From Micromonospora alfalfae (GTDB lineage: Bacteria > Actinomycetota > Actinomycetes > Mycobacteriales > Micromonosporaceae): 64,000 bases of DNA. Shown in pieces: positions 44,051-52,458 of the stretch; the stretch's first letter is position 1; each line of letters opens with the position of its first letter. The translations under genes and the position numbers were made by a program. The stretch is taken from positions 124,001 to 188,000 of the forward strand of contig NZ_JAKKFH010000009.1 in assembly GCF_022230925.1 (NCBI RefSeq). The letters are read 5' to 3'. The notes under the pieces are model-generated. The model was given only the letters and a program-made list of their open reading frames with translations, ran no database searches and had not been told where the DNA came from.

Positions 44051-45114
44051 GCGGGAAGCGTCAGTTCCGGATCTGGCGGGGCGACGAGAGCGGCGGTGAC
44101 CTCCAGGACTACATGGTGGAGGTGAACGAGGGCGAGGTAGTCCTCGACGTCATCCACCGCCTGCAGGCCACCGACGCGCCCGACCTGGCCTGCCGGTGGA
44201 ACTGCAAGGCCGGCAAGTGCGGCTCCTGCTCGATGGAGATCAACGGCAAGCCGCGGCTGGGTTGCATGACGCGGATGTCGACCTTCGGCGACGACGAGAC
44301 GGTCACGGTCACCCCGCTGCGCACCTTCCCGGTCATCCGGGATCTGGTCACCGACGTCTCGTTCAACTACGAGAAGGCACGGGAGACCCCTGCGTTCGCC
44401 CCTCCGGCGGACGTGGCTCCGGGTGACTACCGGATGCAGCAGGTCGACGTGGAGCGCTCGCAGGAGTTCCGCAAGTGCATCGAGTGCTTCCTGTGCCAGA
44501 CGGTCTGCCACGTGATCCGCGATCACGAGGAGAACAAGCAGGCGTTCTCCGGCCCGCGGTACTTCATCCGGGCGGCCGAGCTGGACATGCACCCGCTGGA
44601 CGCCCGGACCGACCGCAAGGAGTACGCGCAGGCCGAACAGGGCCTCGGCTTCTGCAACATCACCAAGTGCTGCACCGAGGTCTGCCCCGAGCACATCAAG
44701 ATCACTGACAACGGGATCATCCCCATGAAGGAACGGGTCGTCGACCGCAGGTACGATCCCCTTGTGTGGCTTGGTAGCAAGATCTTCCGTCGGGGCGAGA
44801 CGCCCCAGACCAGCGTGACCACCGCCCGTCAGGGCTCGGCGAGTTCGTCGGGCGCGACCAGGGCCGGGGTCCACTCGCACGCGGGCGGCTCGCACGACAA
44901 GCGGGCCGAGGCGCAGGCGCAGAGTGGCGTCAACTGGGACCGGGAGGTGCCGCACCCGACCGCTCCGGCGGTCGACGACCGGGGCAAGCTGCCGCTGACC
45001 GAGCTCACCTTCGACCGGGCCGCCGCGCCGTCGCCGTTCGGCGACGACGTGACCTTCCCGCTGCCTCCGGAGCACCTCAACTTCGCTCACCCGGAGCAGG
45101 ACAACAAGCACTGA
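44047..45114 (+). CDS. sdhB: Succinate dehydrogenase/fumarate reductase iron-sulfur subunit
   Basis: A 355-residue protein. The 2Fe-2S ligands are Cys53, Cys58, Cys61 and Cys73 (WNCKAGKCGSC and LGCM). The C-terminal domain has CIECFLCQTVCHV and CNITKCCTEVCPEHI, ligands for the other clusters. About 100 residues after KERVVDRRYDPLVWLGSKIF are low in complexity and rich in Ser, Gly, Ala and His, beyond the usual 240-260-residue length. It passes electrons from SdhA to the quinone site. Confidence 0.95.
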   Translation: MSGKRQFRIWRGDESGGDLQDYMVEVNEGEVVLDVIHRLQATDAPDLACRWNCKAGKCGSCSMEINGKPRLGCMTRMSTFGDDETVTVTPLRTFPVIRDLVTDVSFNYEKARETPAFAPPADVAPGDYRMQQVDVERSQEFRKCIECFLCQTVCHVIRDHEENKQAFSGPRYFIRAAELDMHPLDARTDRKEYAQAEQGLGFCNITKCCTEVCPEHIKITDNGIIPMKERVVDRRYDPLVWLGSKIFRRGETPQTSVTTARQGSASSSGATRAGVHSHAGGSHDKRAEAQAQSGVNWDREVPHPTAPAVDDRGKLPLTELTFDRAAAPSPFGDDVTFPLPPEHLNFAHPEQDNKH

Positions 45115-45127
45115 TCACCTGAACAAC

Positions 45128-45161
45128 AACGGGGGCCGTGGCAGTTGCCACGGCCCCCGTT
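45128..45161. terminator. Hairpin terminator after sdhB
   Basis: A 16-bp inverted repeat around gt: aacgggggccgtggca (45128-45143) and tgccacggcccccgtt (45146-45161), 14 bp after the sdhB stop. Confidence 0.88.
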
Positions 45162-45194
45162 CCACGCCCCACCCCAACCCCCCGCCCCACCCCC

Positions 45195-45255
45195 GTTGAT
45201 CATGAAGTTATTGCCACGACACGCCGCGCGCGGTGGCAATAACTTCATGATCAAC
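45195..45255. repeat. Dispersed hairpin repeat, GATCATGA type, copy 2
   Basis: A near-perfect inverted repeat: gttgatcatgaagttatt at the left and its complement at the right, with cgacacgccgcgcgcgg in the loop. Copy 1 is at 996-1054 and shares the arms and the cgacacgccg loop word. The stop codon of the Nudix gene is inside its right end. Confidence 0.9.
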
Positions 45256-45694
45256 GAGAGCTGCGCAGGAGGGGGCGGAGGGCGGCCACGATGGGGGCGT
45301 CGGCGGGGAGCCAGGTGACCGAGTCCAGTTCGTCGGCGGTGAGCCAGCGCAGCGCCTCGTGCTCCAGCGCCTGTGGCTGGTCGTCGCCGAGCAGGCGGGC
45401 CGCGTACACCTTGAGCACCGACCGGCCGTGCGCCATCCGTACGTTGCGGCCGACCCGGTCGCCGATCTCGACGCGTACGGCCAACTCCTCGGCGCACTCC
45501 CGGATCAACGCGTCGGTCTCGGCCTCCCCCGGCTCGACCTTTCCGCCCGGAAACTCCCACATGCCCGCTACCTCGGGTGGGGCGGAACGCGCACAGGCGA
45601 GCACCCGCCCATCCCGGATGATCGCCGCACCGACGATCACCTTCAGGTCCCGTCGTTCGGCCTGCCCGCCATCATTCGCCCGTTCGGTCCGCAC
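45251..45694 (-). CDS. Nudix hydrolase (MutT-like)
   Basis: A 147-residue protein with a canonical Nudix box, GKVEPGEAETDALIRECAEE followed by LAV, preceded by MWEFPGG. This is the MutT or CTP pyrophosphatase group that removes damaged or excess nucleotides. The GTG at 45694 is the best start available but has a weak RBS. Its stop codon is supplied by a hairpin repeat. Confidence 0.9.
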   Translation of the reverse strand: MRTERANDGGQAERRDLKVIVGAAIIRDGRVLACARSAPPEVAGMWEFPGGKVEPGEAETDALIRECAEELAVRVEIGDRVGRNVRMAHGRSVLKVYAARLLGDDQPQALEHEALRWLTADELDSVTWLPADAPIVAALRPLLRSSR

Positions 45695-45877
45695 GGGCGT
45701 CCAGGGTGCCAGATCAATCGGCGGTTTGGGTACCGTAGCCGTCCGCTAGGCCAACAAGACACGGAAGTGTGGGCGTGGACACCCCCTCCGAGCAGCGGGA
45801 GACTAGGAGGCACCGACAAGACACGGGATGGCGACGACTTGGCCACAAGCCGGCAACGGCGCTTGGGGGGTGCGGTG

Positions 45878-46186
45878 ATGCGCGTGCTGTTCAACAGCAG
45901 GGCCAAGCACGACTACCTGTCCGACGCGTTGACCTTGCTATCTGGTTGGACGCGCGAGGGCGAGCAGATCCGACGGACGCTCGTGATCGACGATACCCAA
46001 CACGCCGCACTCACTGAGCGGGTCAAGGTCGTCGCGGATGCGCTGCATCTGCGACCCGAGATCAGCCGCCGGGCCGACAGCACCCAGATCCGGGTGGGGC
46101 ACGGCAGCGGCGAGCCGCTGACCGAGGGCGAGGTGCTGTTGGCCGCCCGCATCGAGGACGCCTACCGGGCGGTCACCGAGGCCTGA
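45878..46186 (+). CDS. Pterin-4a-carbinolamine dehydratase-like protein, active site diverged
   Basis: A 102-residue protein whose second half follows the PCD/DCoH fold: GWTREGEQIRRTLVIDDTQH, then VKVVADALHLRPEISRRAD and PLTEGEVLLAARIEDAYRAV. The two adjacent catalytic histidines expected before the P-E/D-I/V segment are not present (LR instead), so enzyme activity is doubtful. The ATG follows gggggg. The last 14 nt overlap the end of the convergent VOC gene. Confidence 0.65.
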   Translation: MRVLFNSRAKHDYLSDALTLLSGWTREGEQIRRTLVIDDTQHAALTERVKVVADALHLRPEISRRADSTQIRVGHGSGEPLTEGEVLLAARIEDAYRAVTEA

Positions 46187-46595
46187 CGACCGGACCCGAA
46201 TCCGACCCCGCGTCCTGCGGGTACCAGCGCAACTCCACCGAGTTGCCGTCCGGGTCCCGCACGTAGATCGAGGTCGCCGAACCGCGGGCGCCGAACCGGC
46301 TGACCGGGCCGGTCAGCACCGTGAAGACCTTTGACTCGATCACCTGCGCCCAGTCCAGTGGTGCCACCACCAGGCAGAAGTGGTCCACGTTCGCGCCCTG
46401 CGGCTCACCGCGGACGAGGTCGATGATGCTGTCGGGGCTGATCCGCACCGACGGGAACGGGACGCTGCCCGCACGCCACTCGTCGACGCGTACCGGCGCC
46501 AGCCCGAGCCGGCCGCAGTAGAAGTCCAGGGACCGTTCCACGTCGGCGACTGTCAGCACCAGGTGGTCGAATCCGGTTACCCGCACCGCGCTCAC
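46173..46595 (-). CDS. VOC/glyoxalase-like protein
   Basis: A 140-residue VOC-fold protein: VTGFDHLVLTVADVERSLDF and YCGRLGLAP in the first half, VDHFCLVVAPL and IYVRDPDGNSVELRWY in the second. His in FDHLVL, His in VDHFCL and Glu in SVELRW are plausible metal ligands as in glyoxalase I/FosB-type enzymes. The GTG overlaps the DUF1801 stop (GTGA). Confidence 0.85.
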   Translation of the reverse strand: MSAVRVTGFDHLVLTVADVERSLDFYCGRLGLAPVRVDEWRAGSVPFPSVRISPDSIIDLVRGEPQGANVDHFCLVVAPLDWAQVIESKVFTVLTGPVSRFGARGSATSIYVRDPDGNSVELRWYPQDAGSDSGPVVRPR

Positions 46596-46945
46596 CCCTC
46601 CTCCAGGTGGGCCGCCGCGCGCAGCCAGTCGCTGAACAGGGCCGGGTCGATGTCGGCGACGTCGCGCAACTTCACCGCCGCCATCGCCCGCGCACCGGGG
46701 ATCAGCCGCCCCGACGGGTCGGTGATCTCCTGCCCCCGCCACAGCCCGAAGGTGACGTACGACCCGTACGCCTTGATCAGGCAGAGCGGGCGCTGGCCGG
46801 GCCGGTCGCCCAGGCTCCAGACCGGGTGCCCGTGCCACATCGCCCCGGTCGCCCCGGGAAGGGCCGCCGCGATGACCGGTGTCAGCTTCTCGCCGATCTC
46901 GCGCACTGGGCCGGCGAGGCCGGCCAGGTAGTCGTCAACGCTCAT
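46592..46945 (-). CDS. DUF1801-family protein
   Basis: A 117-residue protein with the YdhG/DUF1801 pattern GATGAMWHGHPVWSLGDRPG and LCLIKAYGSYVTFGLWRGQE. The family adopts an iron-chaperone-like fold with uncertain function. The ATG at 46945 follows aagggc. It is cotranscribed with the VOC gene. Confidence 0.8.
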   Translation of the reverse strand: MSVDDYLAGLAGPVREIGEKLTPVIAAALPGATGAMWHGHPVWSLGDRPGQRPLCLIKAYGSYVTFGLWRGQEITDPSGRLIPGARAMAAVKLRDVADIDPALFSDWLRAAAHLEEG

Positions 46946-47059
46946 GTCAGAGCCCTTCGCTCGGTTTTCCCTGCCGCGTTCACGATCCCTGGGCGAGGGC
47001 CGCCGACCAAGACCCGATGCCGCTACGATCGTTGCCCACAGGTCAACGATGGGAACTGT

Positions 47060-47944
47060 GTGCTGGAGCGCTACGAGGTCGAGACGTTCCTGACCCTCGC
47101 GGAGGAACTGCACTTCGGCCGGACGGCCGAGCGGTTGACAGTCAGCACCGGCCGGGTCAGCCATGTGGTGAAGAAGCTGGAGCGCCGGATCGGCGCACCG
47201 CTGTTCGCCCGTACCAGTCGGGTCGTCCGGCTCACCCCGATCGGCCGGCAGCTCGCCGACGAGCTGGCTCCCCTGGTGGCAGGCATGGACGAGGCCGTCC
47301 GCCGGGCGACGGACGCCGCCCGGGGCGTGACCGGGACGCTACGGGTGGCGTTCCTCGGCGAGTGGACCGCGCCGGTGCTGCTCCGGGCGGTGGCAGTGTT
47401 CGGGGAACGGCACCCCGACTGCCGGGTGGAGGTGCACGAGGCGCAGTTGTCCACCACCCGATCCGGGCTGCTCGACGGCTCGACAGACGTGTTGATCGCC
47501 TCGTACCCGTTCGACGGGATGGCCACCGGCCCGGCGCTGATCTCCGAGGGCCGGGTGCTGGCGGTCGCGGCGGGTCACAGGCTCACCCGGGAGCGGTCGG
47601 TGTCGTTGGAGGTGCTCGCCGACCACCCGGTCGTGCAGTACCCGACGGTGACCTCGGTGGAGTTCAAGCGCGACCGCACCCCCGAACGCACCCCGTCCGG
47701 CCGGGCGGTCCCGAAGGGGCCCGCCGGGAACACCTTCTCCGAGATGCTGTCCCTGGTCGCGTTGGGCCGGGGAGTCCTGCCGGTGGGCGAGCACACCCGG
47801 CGCTACTACCCGCGCCCCGACGTGGCGTACGTGCCCATCCACGACGCGCCACCGATCGAACGAGGGCCGGTCTGGCTGCCCAGCAACACCACCACCCGGG
47901 TACGCGAGTTCGTCAGCGCCGCGACGGACGCGAACCCCCGATGA
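47060..47944 (+). CDS. LysR-family transcriptional regulator
   Basis: A 294-residue LysR-type regulator. The N-terminal helix-turn-helix is VETFLTLAEELHFGRTAERL with VSTGRVSHVVKKLERRIGAP, and LTPIGRQLADELAPLV follows; the rest is a periplasmic-binding-like effector domain. Its start (GTG 47060) is the canonical VLERYEVETF pattern. It is divergent from the DUF1801-VOC pair and overlaps the methyltransferase start by 4 nt. Confidence 0.88.
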   Translation: MLERYEVETFLTLAEELHFGRTAERLTVSTGRVSHVVKKLERRIGAPLFARTSRVVRLTPIGRQLADELAPLVAGMDEAVRRATDAARGVTGTLRVAFLGEWTAPVLLRAVAVFGERHPDCRVEVHEAQLSTTRSGLLDGSTDVLIASYPFDGMATGPALISEGRVLAVAAGHRLTRERSVSLEVLADHPVVQYPTVTSVEFKRDRTPERTPSGRAVPKGPAGNTFSEMLSLVALGRGVLPVGEHTRRYYPRPDVAYVPIHDAPPIERGPVWLPSNTTTRVREFVSAATDANPR

Positions 47945-48696
47945 GGCACGCCGAGTTCCGCCACCACCGGCTGGTCCAGGTGTACGACGCGGAGTGCCGG
48001 TGGGGGCCTGACGACGACTTCTTCCAGACGGTTGTCGACGAGACGCCGGCCGCCCGGGTGTTGGATCTCGGCTGCGGCACCGGCCGGCTGACGGTTGCCC
48101 TCGCCGCCGCCGGGCACACCGTCACCGGTGTGGACCCGGCCGGCGCTTCCCTGGCCGCCGCCCGCGTCAGGCCGGGTGGCGATCGGGTGACCTGGCTTGA
48201 GGGCACCTCGGCGCTGCTGCCCGAGCGGGCGTTCGACGTGGCGGTGCTGACCAGCCACGTCGCGCAGTTCTTCGTGGACGATGCGGAGTGGGCGCGTACC
48301 CTCGCCGACCTGGCCCGGGCGCTCGTGCCCGGCGGCCGGCTGGTGTTCGACGCCCGCGACCCGGCGGACCGTCGCTGGGAGCGGTGGAATCCTGTGGATT
48401 CGCACCGGCTGGTCACGCTGCCCGCTGGCGGCGAGGTCCGCGCGTGGACCGAGGTCACCGGGGTACGCGACGCAGTGGTCGACTTCACCCACCACTACCA
48501 CTTCGACGGCGGGGAAGAACTCCTCAGCTCGGCGAGCCTGCGCTTCCGCACCGAGGCCGAGCTGCGCACGTCTCTGACCAGCGCGGGCTTCATTGTGGAC
48601 CGCGTCCACGGAGGCTGGCACGGGGAGCCCGTCGGCCACGGCGACGGCGAGTTCGTGGTCATCGCCCGGGCGGGCACCCTGGCACCGGTTTTCTAG
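47941..48696 (+). CDS. Class I SAM-dependent methyltransferase
   Basis: A 251-residue protein with motif I VLDLGCGTGRLTVALAAAG, acidic loop VTGVDPAGAS, motif post-I region FDVAVLTSHVAQFF, and VPGGRLVFDARDP. The substrate is unknown. The ATG overlaps the LysR stop (ATGA). Confidence 0.85.
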   Translation: MRHAEFRHHRLVQVYDAECRWGPDDDFFQTVVDETPAARVLDLGCGTGRLTVALAAAGHTVTGVDPAGASLAAARVRPGGDRVTWLEGTSALLPERAFDVAVLTSHVAQFFVDDAEWARTLADLARALVPGGRLVFDARDPADRRWERWNPVDSHRLVTLPAGGEVRAWTEVTGVRDAVVDFTHHYHFDGGEELLSSASLRFRTEAELRTSLTSAGFIVDRVHGGWHGEPVGHGDGEFVVIARAGTLAPVF

Positions 48697-48706
48697 CCTG
48701 GAGCAC

Positions 48707-49069
48707 ATGGCGAACATCGCGTACGACCGCAAAGAGCAGGTCCAGCAGATTGAGAGTGGCCTCCTCGAAGGCGAGCAGATCATCGCCGTCTACGACGCCG
48801 TCGGCACCGGCACCGGGTTCATCGGGCTGACCGACCGCCGCGTGATCATCCAGGACCGGTCCTTCGTCGGGAAGCGGTTCGCGATCACCAGCATCCCGTA
48901 CTCGAAGATCACCAGCGTGAGCGTGGTCAGCAACAAGTCGTGGGGTGGTTCGTTTTTCTCCACCGGCGCCATCGCCATCCACGTCGGCACGCACACGTAC
49001 GAGGTGGAGTTCCGTGGCGCGCAGAAGAGCCACCACGTGCACAACGTGATCCTGCACCACATCTCCTGA
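48707..49069 (+). CDS. Bacterial PH-domain protein
   Basis: A 120-residue protein of the bPH type. EGEQIIAVYDAVGTGTGFIG then LTDRRVIIQDRSFVGKRF and SIPYSKITSVSVV are beta strands typical of bacterial PH domains; FFSTGAIAIHVGTHTYEVEF ends the fold. Function is not known; such domains often mediate oligomeric or membrane-stress roles. TAGCCT lies 7 nt upstream of the ATG, suggesting a leaderless mRNA. Confidence 0.75.
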   Translation: MANIAYDRKEQVQQIESGLLEGEQIIAVYDAVGTGTGFIGLTDRRVIIQDRSFVGKRFAITSIPYSKITSVSVVSNKSWGGSFFSTGAIAIHVGTHTYEVEFRGAQKSHHVHNVILHHIS

Positions 49070-49169
49070 CCGGATGTGCGGTCGTGGGCCCGGGTGGCGT
49101 AATTGCCTTGCCGGGCCCACGACGTTTCTGGTGTCCTCGGTCGACAGCCACGCGAAGGGAGCAGCCACC

Positions 49170-49271
49170 ATGCCGAACACAACGAAGTCCCCCGAACCAA
49201 CCGTCATCCGACCCGAGGAATCGAGACTTCGTGAGCAGGACTGTTCCCCTGGCGCTGCTGGGCGCCACTGA
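49170..49271 (+). CDS. Possible 33-residue peptide
   Basis: A short frame with a fair RBS (aagggag, 8 nt before ATG) in a 223-bp gap before the methyltransferase at 49293. The peptide (NTTKSPEPTVIRPEESRLRE then QDCSPGAAGRH) is hydrophilic and has no recognised family. It could be a gene remnant or a leader region. Kept only as a possibility. Confidence 0.25.
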   Translation: MPNTTKSPEPTVIRPEESRLREQDCSPGAAGRH

Positions 49272-49292
49272 CACCAACCCCGGAGGCCGCTG

Positions 49293-50024
49293 ATGTCGGT
49301 CTTCGACGATCCCGGCCTCTTCGGCCGGCTCTGGGCCTCCGACTACGACAGCCCAGGAAACCCCGACCCCGCGCCGGCGGTGGACTTCCTGGCCGACCTG
49401 GCCGACGGGGGTCCGGTTCTCGAACTGGCGATCGGCACCGGGCGGGTCGCGCTGCCGCTGGCCGAACGTGGCCTCGCCGTGCACGGCGTCGAGGCGTCCG
49501 AGGAGATGCTCGCGCAGCTGCGGGCGAAACCCGGCGGCGACCAGATCCCGGTGGTCGTCGCCGACATGGCGGACGTGCCGGTGGCCGGTGAGTTCCGGCT
49601 CGCGTACCTGGTCTTCAACACCCTGTTCAACCTGGTGGACGCCGAGCGGCAGGCGGACTGCTTCCGCAACGTCGCCCGGGTGCTGTCGCCCGGCGGCGCG
49701 TTCGTCATCGAGACGTTCGTGCCCGACCCGCGCGGCTTCGACTCGGACGAGCAGATACAGGTCCGTGAGGTCACCGAGGACTCCGCGACGATCCGACTGC
49801 ACCGGTACGACCGACCGGCGCAGCGGTTCATCCGGCAGACGATCACGTTCGACGCGGACGGTGTGCACCTGAAGCCGTTCGCCATGCGGTACGCCTGGCC
49901 GCACCAGATCGATGAGATGGCGCAGCAGGCCGGGCTCCGGCTCACCGAGCGGTACGCCGACTGGCACCGACGGCCGTTCCAGGCCGACAGCCCGTCGCAC
50001 ATCTCCGTCTACCGGGCGGAGTAA
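49293..50024 (+). CDS. Class I SAM-dependent methyltransferase
   Basis: A 243-residue methyltransferase with motif I VLELAIGTGRVALPLAERG, VHGVEASEEMLAQL and AYLVFNTLFNLV, and SPGGAFVIETFVPDPRGFD. The RBS ggaggccg is 6 nt upstream. The long beta tail HLKPFAMRYAWPHQIDEMAQ resembles small-molecule methyltransferases. Its substrate is unknown. Confidence 0.85.
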   Translation: MSVFDDPGLFGRLWASDYDSPGNPDPAPAVDFLADLADGGPVLELAIGTGRVALPLAERGLAVHGVEASEEMLAQLRAKPGGDQIPVVVADMADVPVAGEFRLAYLVFNTLFNLVDAERQADCFRNVARVLSPGGAFVIETFVPDPRGFDSDEQIQVREVTEDSATIRLHRYDRPAQRFIRQTITFDADGVHLKPFAMRYAWPHQIDEMAQQAGLRLTERYADWHRRPFQADSPSHISVYRAE

Positions 50025-50028
50025 CGGT

Positions 50029-50094
50029 TTGATCGGCTCGGGTTCCGGAAAGCCGAGGTGTCAACGCCCCGACTTCAAGGAACCCGAGTCGATC
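50029..50094. repeat. Dispersed hairpin repeat, ACTCGGSTT type, copy 2
   Basis: The left arm ttgatcggctcgggttcc and the right arm ggaacccgagtcgatc form an imperfect inverted repeat with cgacttcaa near the right side. It is the same family as 13907-13985. It begins 4 bp after the methyltransferase stop. Confidence 0.78.
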
Positions 50095-50122
50095 TCCCGC
50101 CGACCGAGAGTGAGCTGCCGCC

Positions 50123-50323
50123 ATGAGCAGACGAGCCATCCATGTGGTCCTGGCGCTGTCGGTCGTCCTGATGGTCACCGGCATCATCCTCAAGGTGACC
50201 GGGGACGGCGGGGACGACACGGCCGGCACTGTGGCGGTGTCGCTCGCCTCGGTGGGTTCGATCGTGGCGAGCATCGGCTCGTCCTCCCGCGCTGCCCGCG
50301 GAAACAAGAGCCCGGACCGGTGA
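50123..50323 (+). CDS. Small two-helix membrane protein
   Basis: A 66-residue protein with two hydrophobic helices (VVLALSVVLMVTGIILKV and TVAVSLASVGSIVASIG) and a basic tail (RAARGNKSPDR). RBS is weak. No family recognised; likely membrane-inserted. Confidence 0.5.
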   Translation: MSRRAIHVVLALSVVLMVTGIILKVTGDGGDDTAGTVAVSLASVGSIVASIGSSSRAARGNKSPDR

Positions 50324-50403
50324 GCCAGCCTTTCGCCCTCGGCTGATTCTGCTGGTGGCAGTAGTTGTTGATCCGTAGGGCCCGCGCCGGGTGAGCTGAC
50401 ACC

Positions 50404-51678
50404 ATGCCGTCAGACGCCTCCCGATTCCCGCGCTCCTCTCCGTACTGGCCGGTGGTCAGTCACCCTCAGCTCCGACGGGTCCTACCTGGGCTGGCCGTCT
50501 CCGCGTTGGGCGACGGCCTGGCGTTGGTCGCGGTGATCTGGCTCGCCATCCAACTCGCCCCGCACAATCGCACCTGGATCGCGCTGGCCGTGGCGGCGTA
50601 CACACTGCCCAGCGCGGCCGGGACTGTCGTCTTCGGTCGGCTGCTGCGTGGGCGCAGCGGGGCGCAACTCGCCGGGTGGGACGCGATTCTGCGAGCCAGC
50701 GCGCTCGGGGCGATCCCCCTCGCCCACCTCGCCGGCCTGCTCACCATCGGGCTGTACGTGGTTCTGCTGGCCGCGTCGGCGCTGCTGCACTCGTGGGGTT
50801 CCGCCGGCCGGTTCACCCTGATCGCCGAACTGCTGCCGCAGCGACACCATCTGCCGGCCAATGCCGTACTCACCACCATCGGCGGGTTCGCCACAATCGT
50901 CGGCCCACCGCTGGCGGGCATCCTGATCGGCTGGGCGGGGCCGGTGTGGGTCATCGCCATCGACGCCGCCACCTTCGCCGCGCTGGCCCTCACGTACCGT
51001 CTCGCCCTTCCCGCCAACGACGGACCCGCACGGTCCGAGAGCGGCGCTTCGCGAACGGCCGGCTTCGCGGTCATCCGCCAGAACCCGGCCCTGCTGGGCC
51101 TGCTGGTGCTGAGTCTCGGGTTCTTCTTCCTCTTCGGACCGGTGTACGTGGCGATGCCGATCCACATCACCGACGACCTGCACGCCTCCGCGACGCTGTT
51201 CGGCGCGTACTACGCCGCGTTCGGCATCGGCGGCCTCGCCGGAGGTCTGGTCGCCGGTTACCTTCGCGGCTGGCCACTGCGAACCACCACCATCGCCATC
51301 GTCGTGGCGTTCGGCGTCGCCATGCTGCCACTCGGCCTGGGCGCACCCGTCGGTGTGTCGTTGCCGGCGTTCGCCCTGGCGGGCCTCATCTGGGCGCCGT
51401 ACATGTCCACGTCGATGGCGCTGTTCCAGCGCAGCACGTCGACCGAGCAACTCCCGGCGGTGCTCGCCGCGAACGGTGCCATCCTCGTGCTGGCGGTGCC
51501 CCTGGGCACCATGCTGGGCGGGCCGTTGGTGAGCGCCATCGGCGCACGCCCGACGCTGCTGCTCTGTGCGGTGGCGATAGCTGCTCTCGGCCTGACCGCC
51601 GGGGGGATCGCGATGTTGCGGCGAAGCGTGCGGTCCCCCGGCGGCCTAACCGGCACCGAGGTCAGTGCCCGTCGCTGA
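50404..51678 (+). CDS. MFS transporter
   Basis: A 424-residue major facilitator with about 12 helices. The loop after helix 2 resembles a poorly conserved MFS signature (GRLLRGRSGAQLAGWDAILR), and the central LALPANDGPARSESGASRT loop separates two halves. Efflux-type organisation is likely, with unknown substrate. Its 3' end overlaps the opposing SRPBCC gene by 17 nt. Confidence 0.85.
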   Translation: MPSDASRFPRSSPYWPVVSHPQLRRVLPGLAVSALGDGLALVAVIWLAIQLAPHNRTWIALAVAAYTLPSAAGTVVFGRLLRGRSGAQLAGWDAILRASALGAIPLAHLAGLLTIGLYVVLLAASALLHSWGSAGRFTLIAELLPQRHHLPANAVLTTIGGFATIVGPPLAGILIGWAGPVWVIAIDAATFAALALTYRLALPANDGPARSESGASRTAGFAVIRQNPALLGLLVLSLGFFFLFGPVYVAMPIHITDDLHASATLFGAYYAAFGIGGLAGGLVAGYLRGWPLRTTTIAIVVAFGVAMLPLGLGAPVGVSLPAFALAGLIWAPYMSTSMALFQRSTSTEQLPAVLAANGAILVLAVPLGTMLGGPLVSAIGARPTLLLCAVAIAALGLTAGGIAMLRRSVRSPGGLTGTEVSARR

Positions 51679-52105
51679 TCTGCACGTCGTCCGGCGCCGG
51701 CCGGCCGCGCCCCGTCTCGACCAGCTCCTTGAGGCTCATCAGGAAGATCGCCCACTTGGTGCTGCACTCGTGCATGAGTTCGGTCGGCTCGCGCCAGGCC
51801 GAGTGCGTGAAGTCGACGATCGTGTACCGGCCTCGCTGGCCGAGACGCCAGCCGATCTCGGTGCCGATCCACTCCTCGGGGCCACCGACGACCCGCCACC
51901 GCACCCGGCCAACCGGGTTCAGCTCAAGGATCTCCAGGTCGAACCCGCCCTCGTCCCCGAAGTGGACGGTCAACTGTCCGCCGACCTCGCTCTTGCCTGT
52001 CGTGTCGACCGACCACCAGCCGGCGACGCCCTCGGGGGTTGCCACCGCACAGTAGACGTCGGCAAGCGGAGCGACGACGCCGACCTGGTGCAGAATGTCG
52101 ACCAT
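51662..52105 (-). CDS. SRPBCC (AHSA1-like) protein, second member
   Basis: A 147-residue protein with APLADVYCAVATPEGVAGWW and GRVRWRVVGGPEEWIGTEIG, then SLKELVETGRG at the end. It is START-like, as in AHSA1 proteins. It starts 2 nt after the ArsR gene in the operon beginning at 52913. Confidence 0.85.
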   Translation of the reverse strand: MVDILHQVGVVAPLADVYCAVATPEGVAGWWSVDTTGKSEVGGQLTVHFGDEGGFDLEILELNPVGRVRWRVVGGPEEWIGTEIGWRLGQRGRYTIVDFTHSAWREPTELMHECSTKWAIFLMSLKELVETGRGRPAPDDVQISDGH

Positions 52106-52107
52106 TC

Positions 52108-52458
52108 TCAGCCTCCCTGGGTGTTGGTGCGGTGGCGTTCGATCGTCTCGGCGATGCGCTTGATCCGGCGGAGCCGGGCGTCCCAGGTGGCGCCGACCGT
52201 CGACAACTGGGCGACCGCGCGGGCGAGTTGCGCCTCGTCCACCTGGTAGTGACGCTCGCGACCGGCTGGCTCGGCGTGAATCAGCCCAACCCGGTCGAGG
52301 ACCGCCAGGTGCTTCGAGACGGCCTGACGGGTGACGGGTAGCCGTCTGCTCAACGAGGTGGCCGTGCCGGGCCCGTCGGCGAGAAGAAGATCGATCATCG
52401 TACGCCGAATCGGGTCGCCGATCGCCGACCACAGCTCGTCGTCGACCACCGCGCTCAT
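52108..52458 (-). CDS. ArsR-family regulator
   Basis: A 116-residue winged-helix repressor: IGDPIRRTMIDLLLADGPGT, recognition-helix TSLSRRLPVTRQAVSKHLAV and wing AGRERHYQVDEAQ. Metal cysteines are absent. It is flanked by two SRPBCC genes in one operon (ATGA overlap upstream, 2 nt downstream). Confidence 0.9.
   Translation of the reverse strand: MSAVVDDELWSAIGDPIRRTMIDLLLADGPGTATSLSRRLPVTRQAVSKHLAVLDRVGLIHAEPAGRERHYQVDEAQLARAVAQLSTVGATWDARLRRIKRIAETIERHRTNTQGG

Noticed and set aside
45359..45877. Upstream extension of the pterin-dehydratase-like gene
   Set aside because: The open frame opposite the Nudix gene gives Arg/His-rich sequence without homology; the ATG at 45878 has the good RBS.
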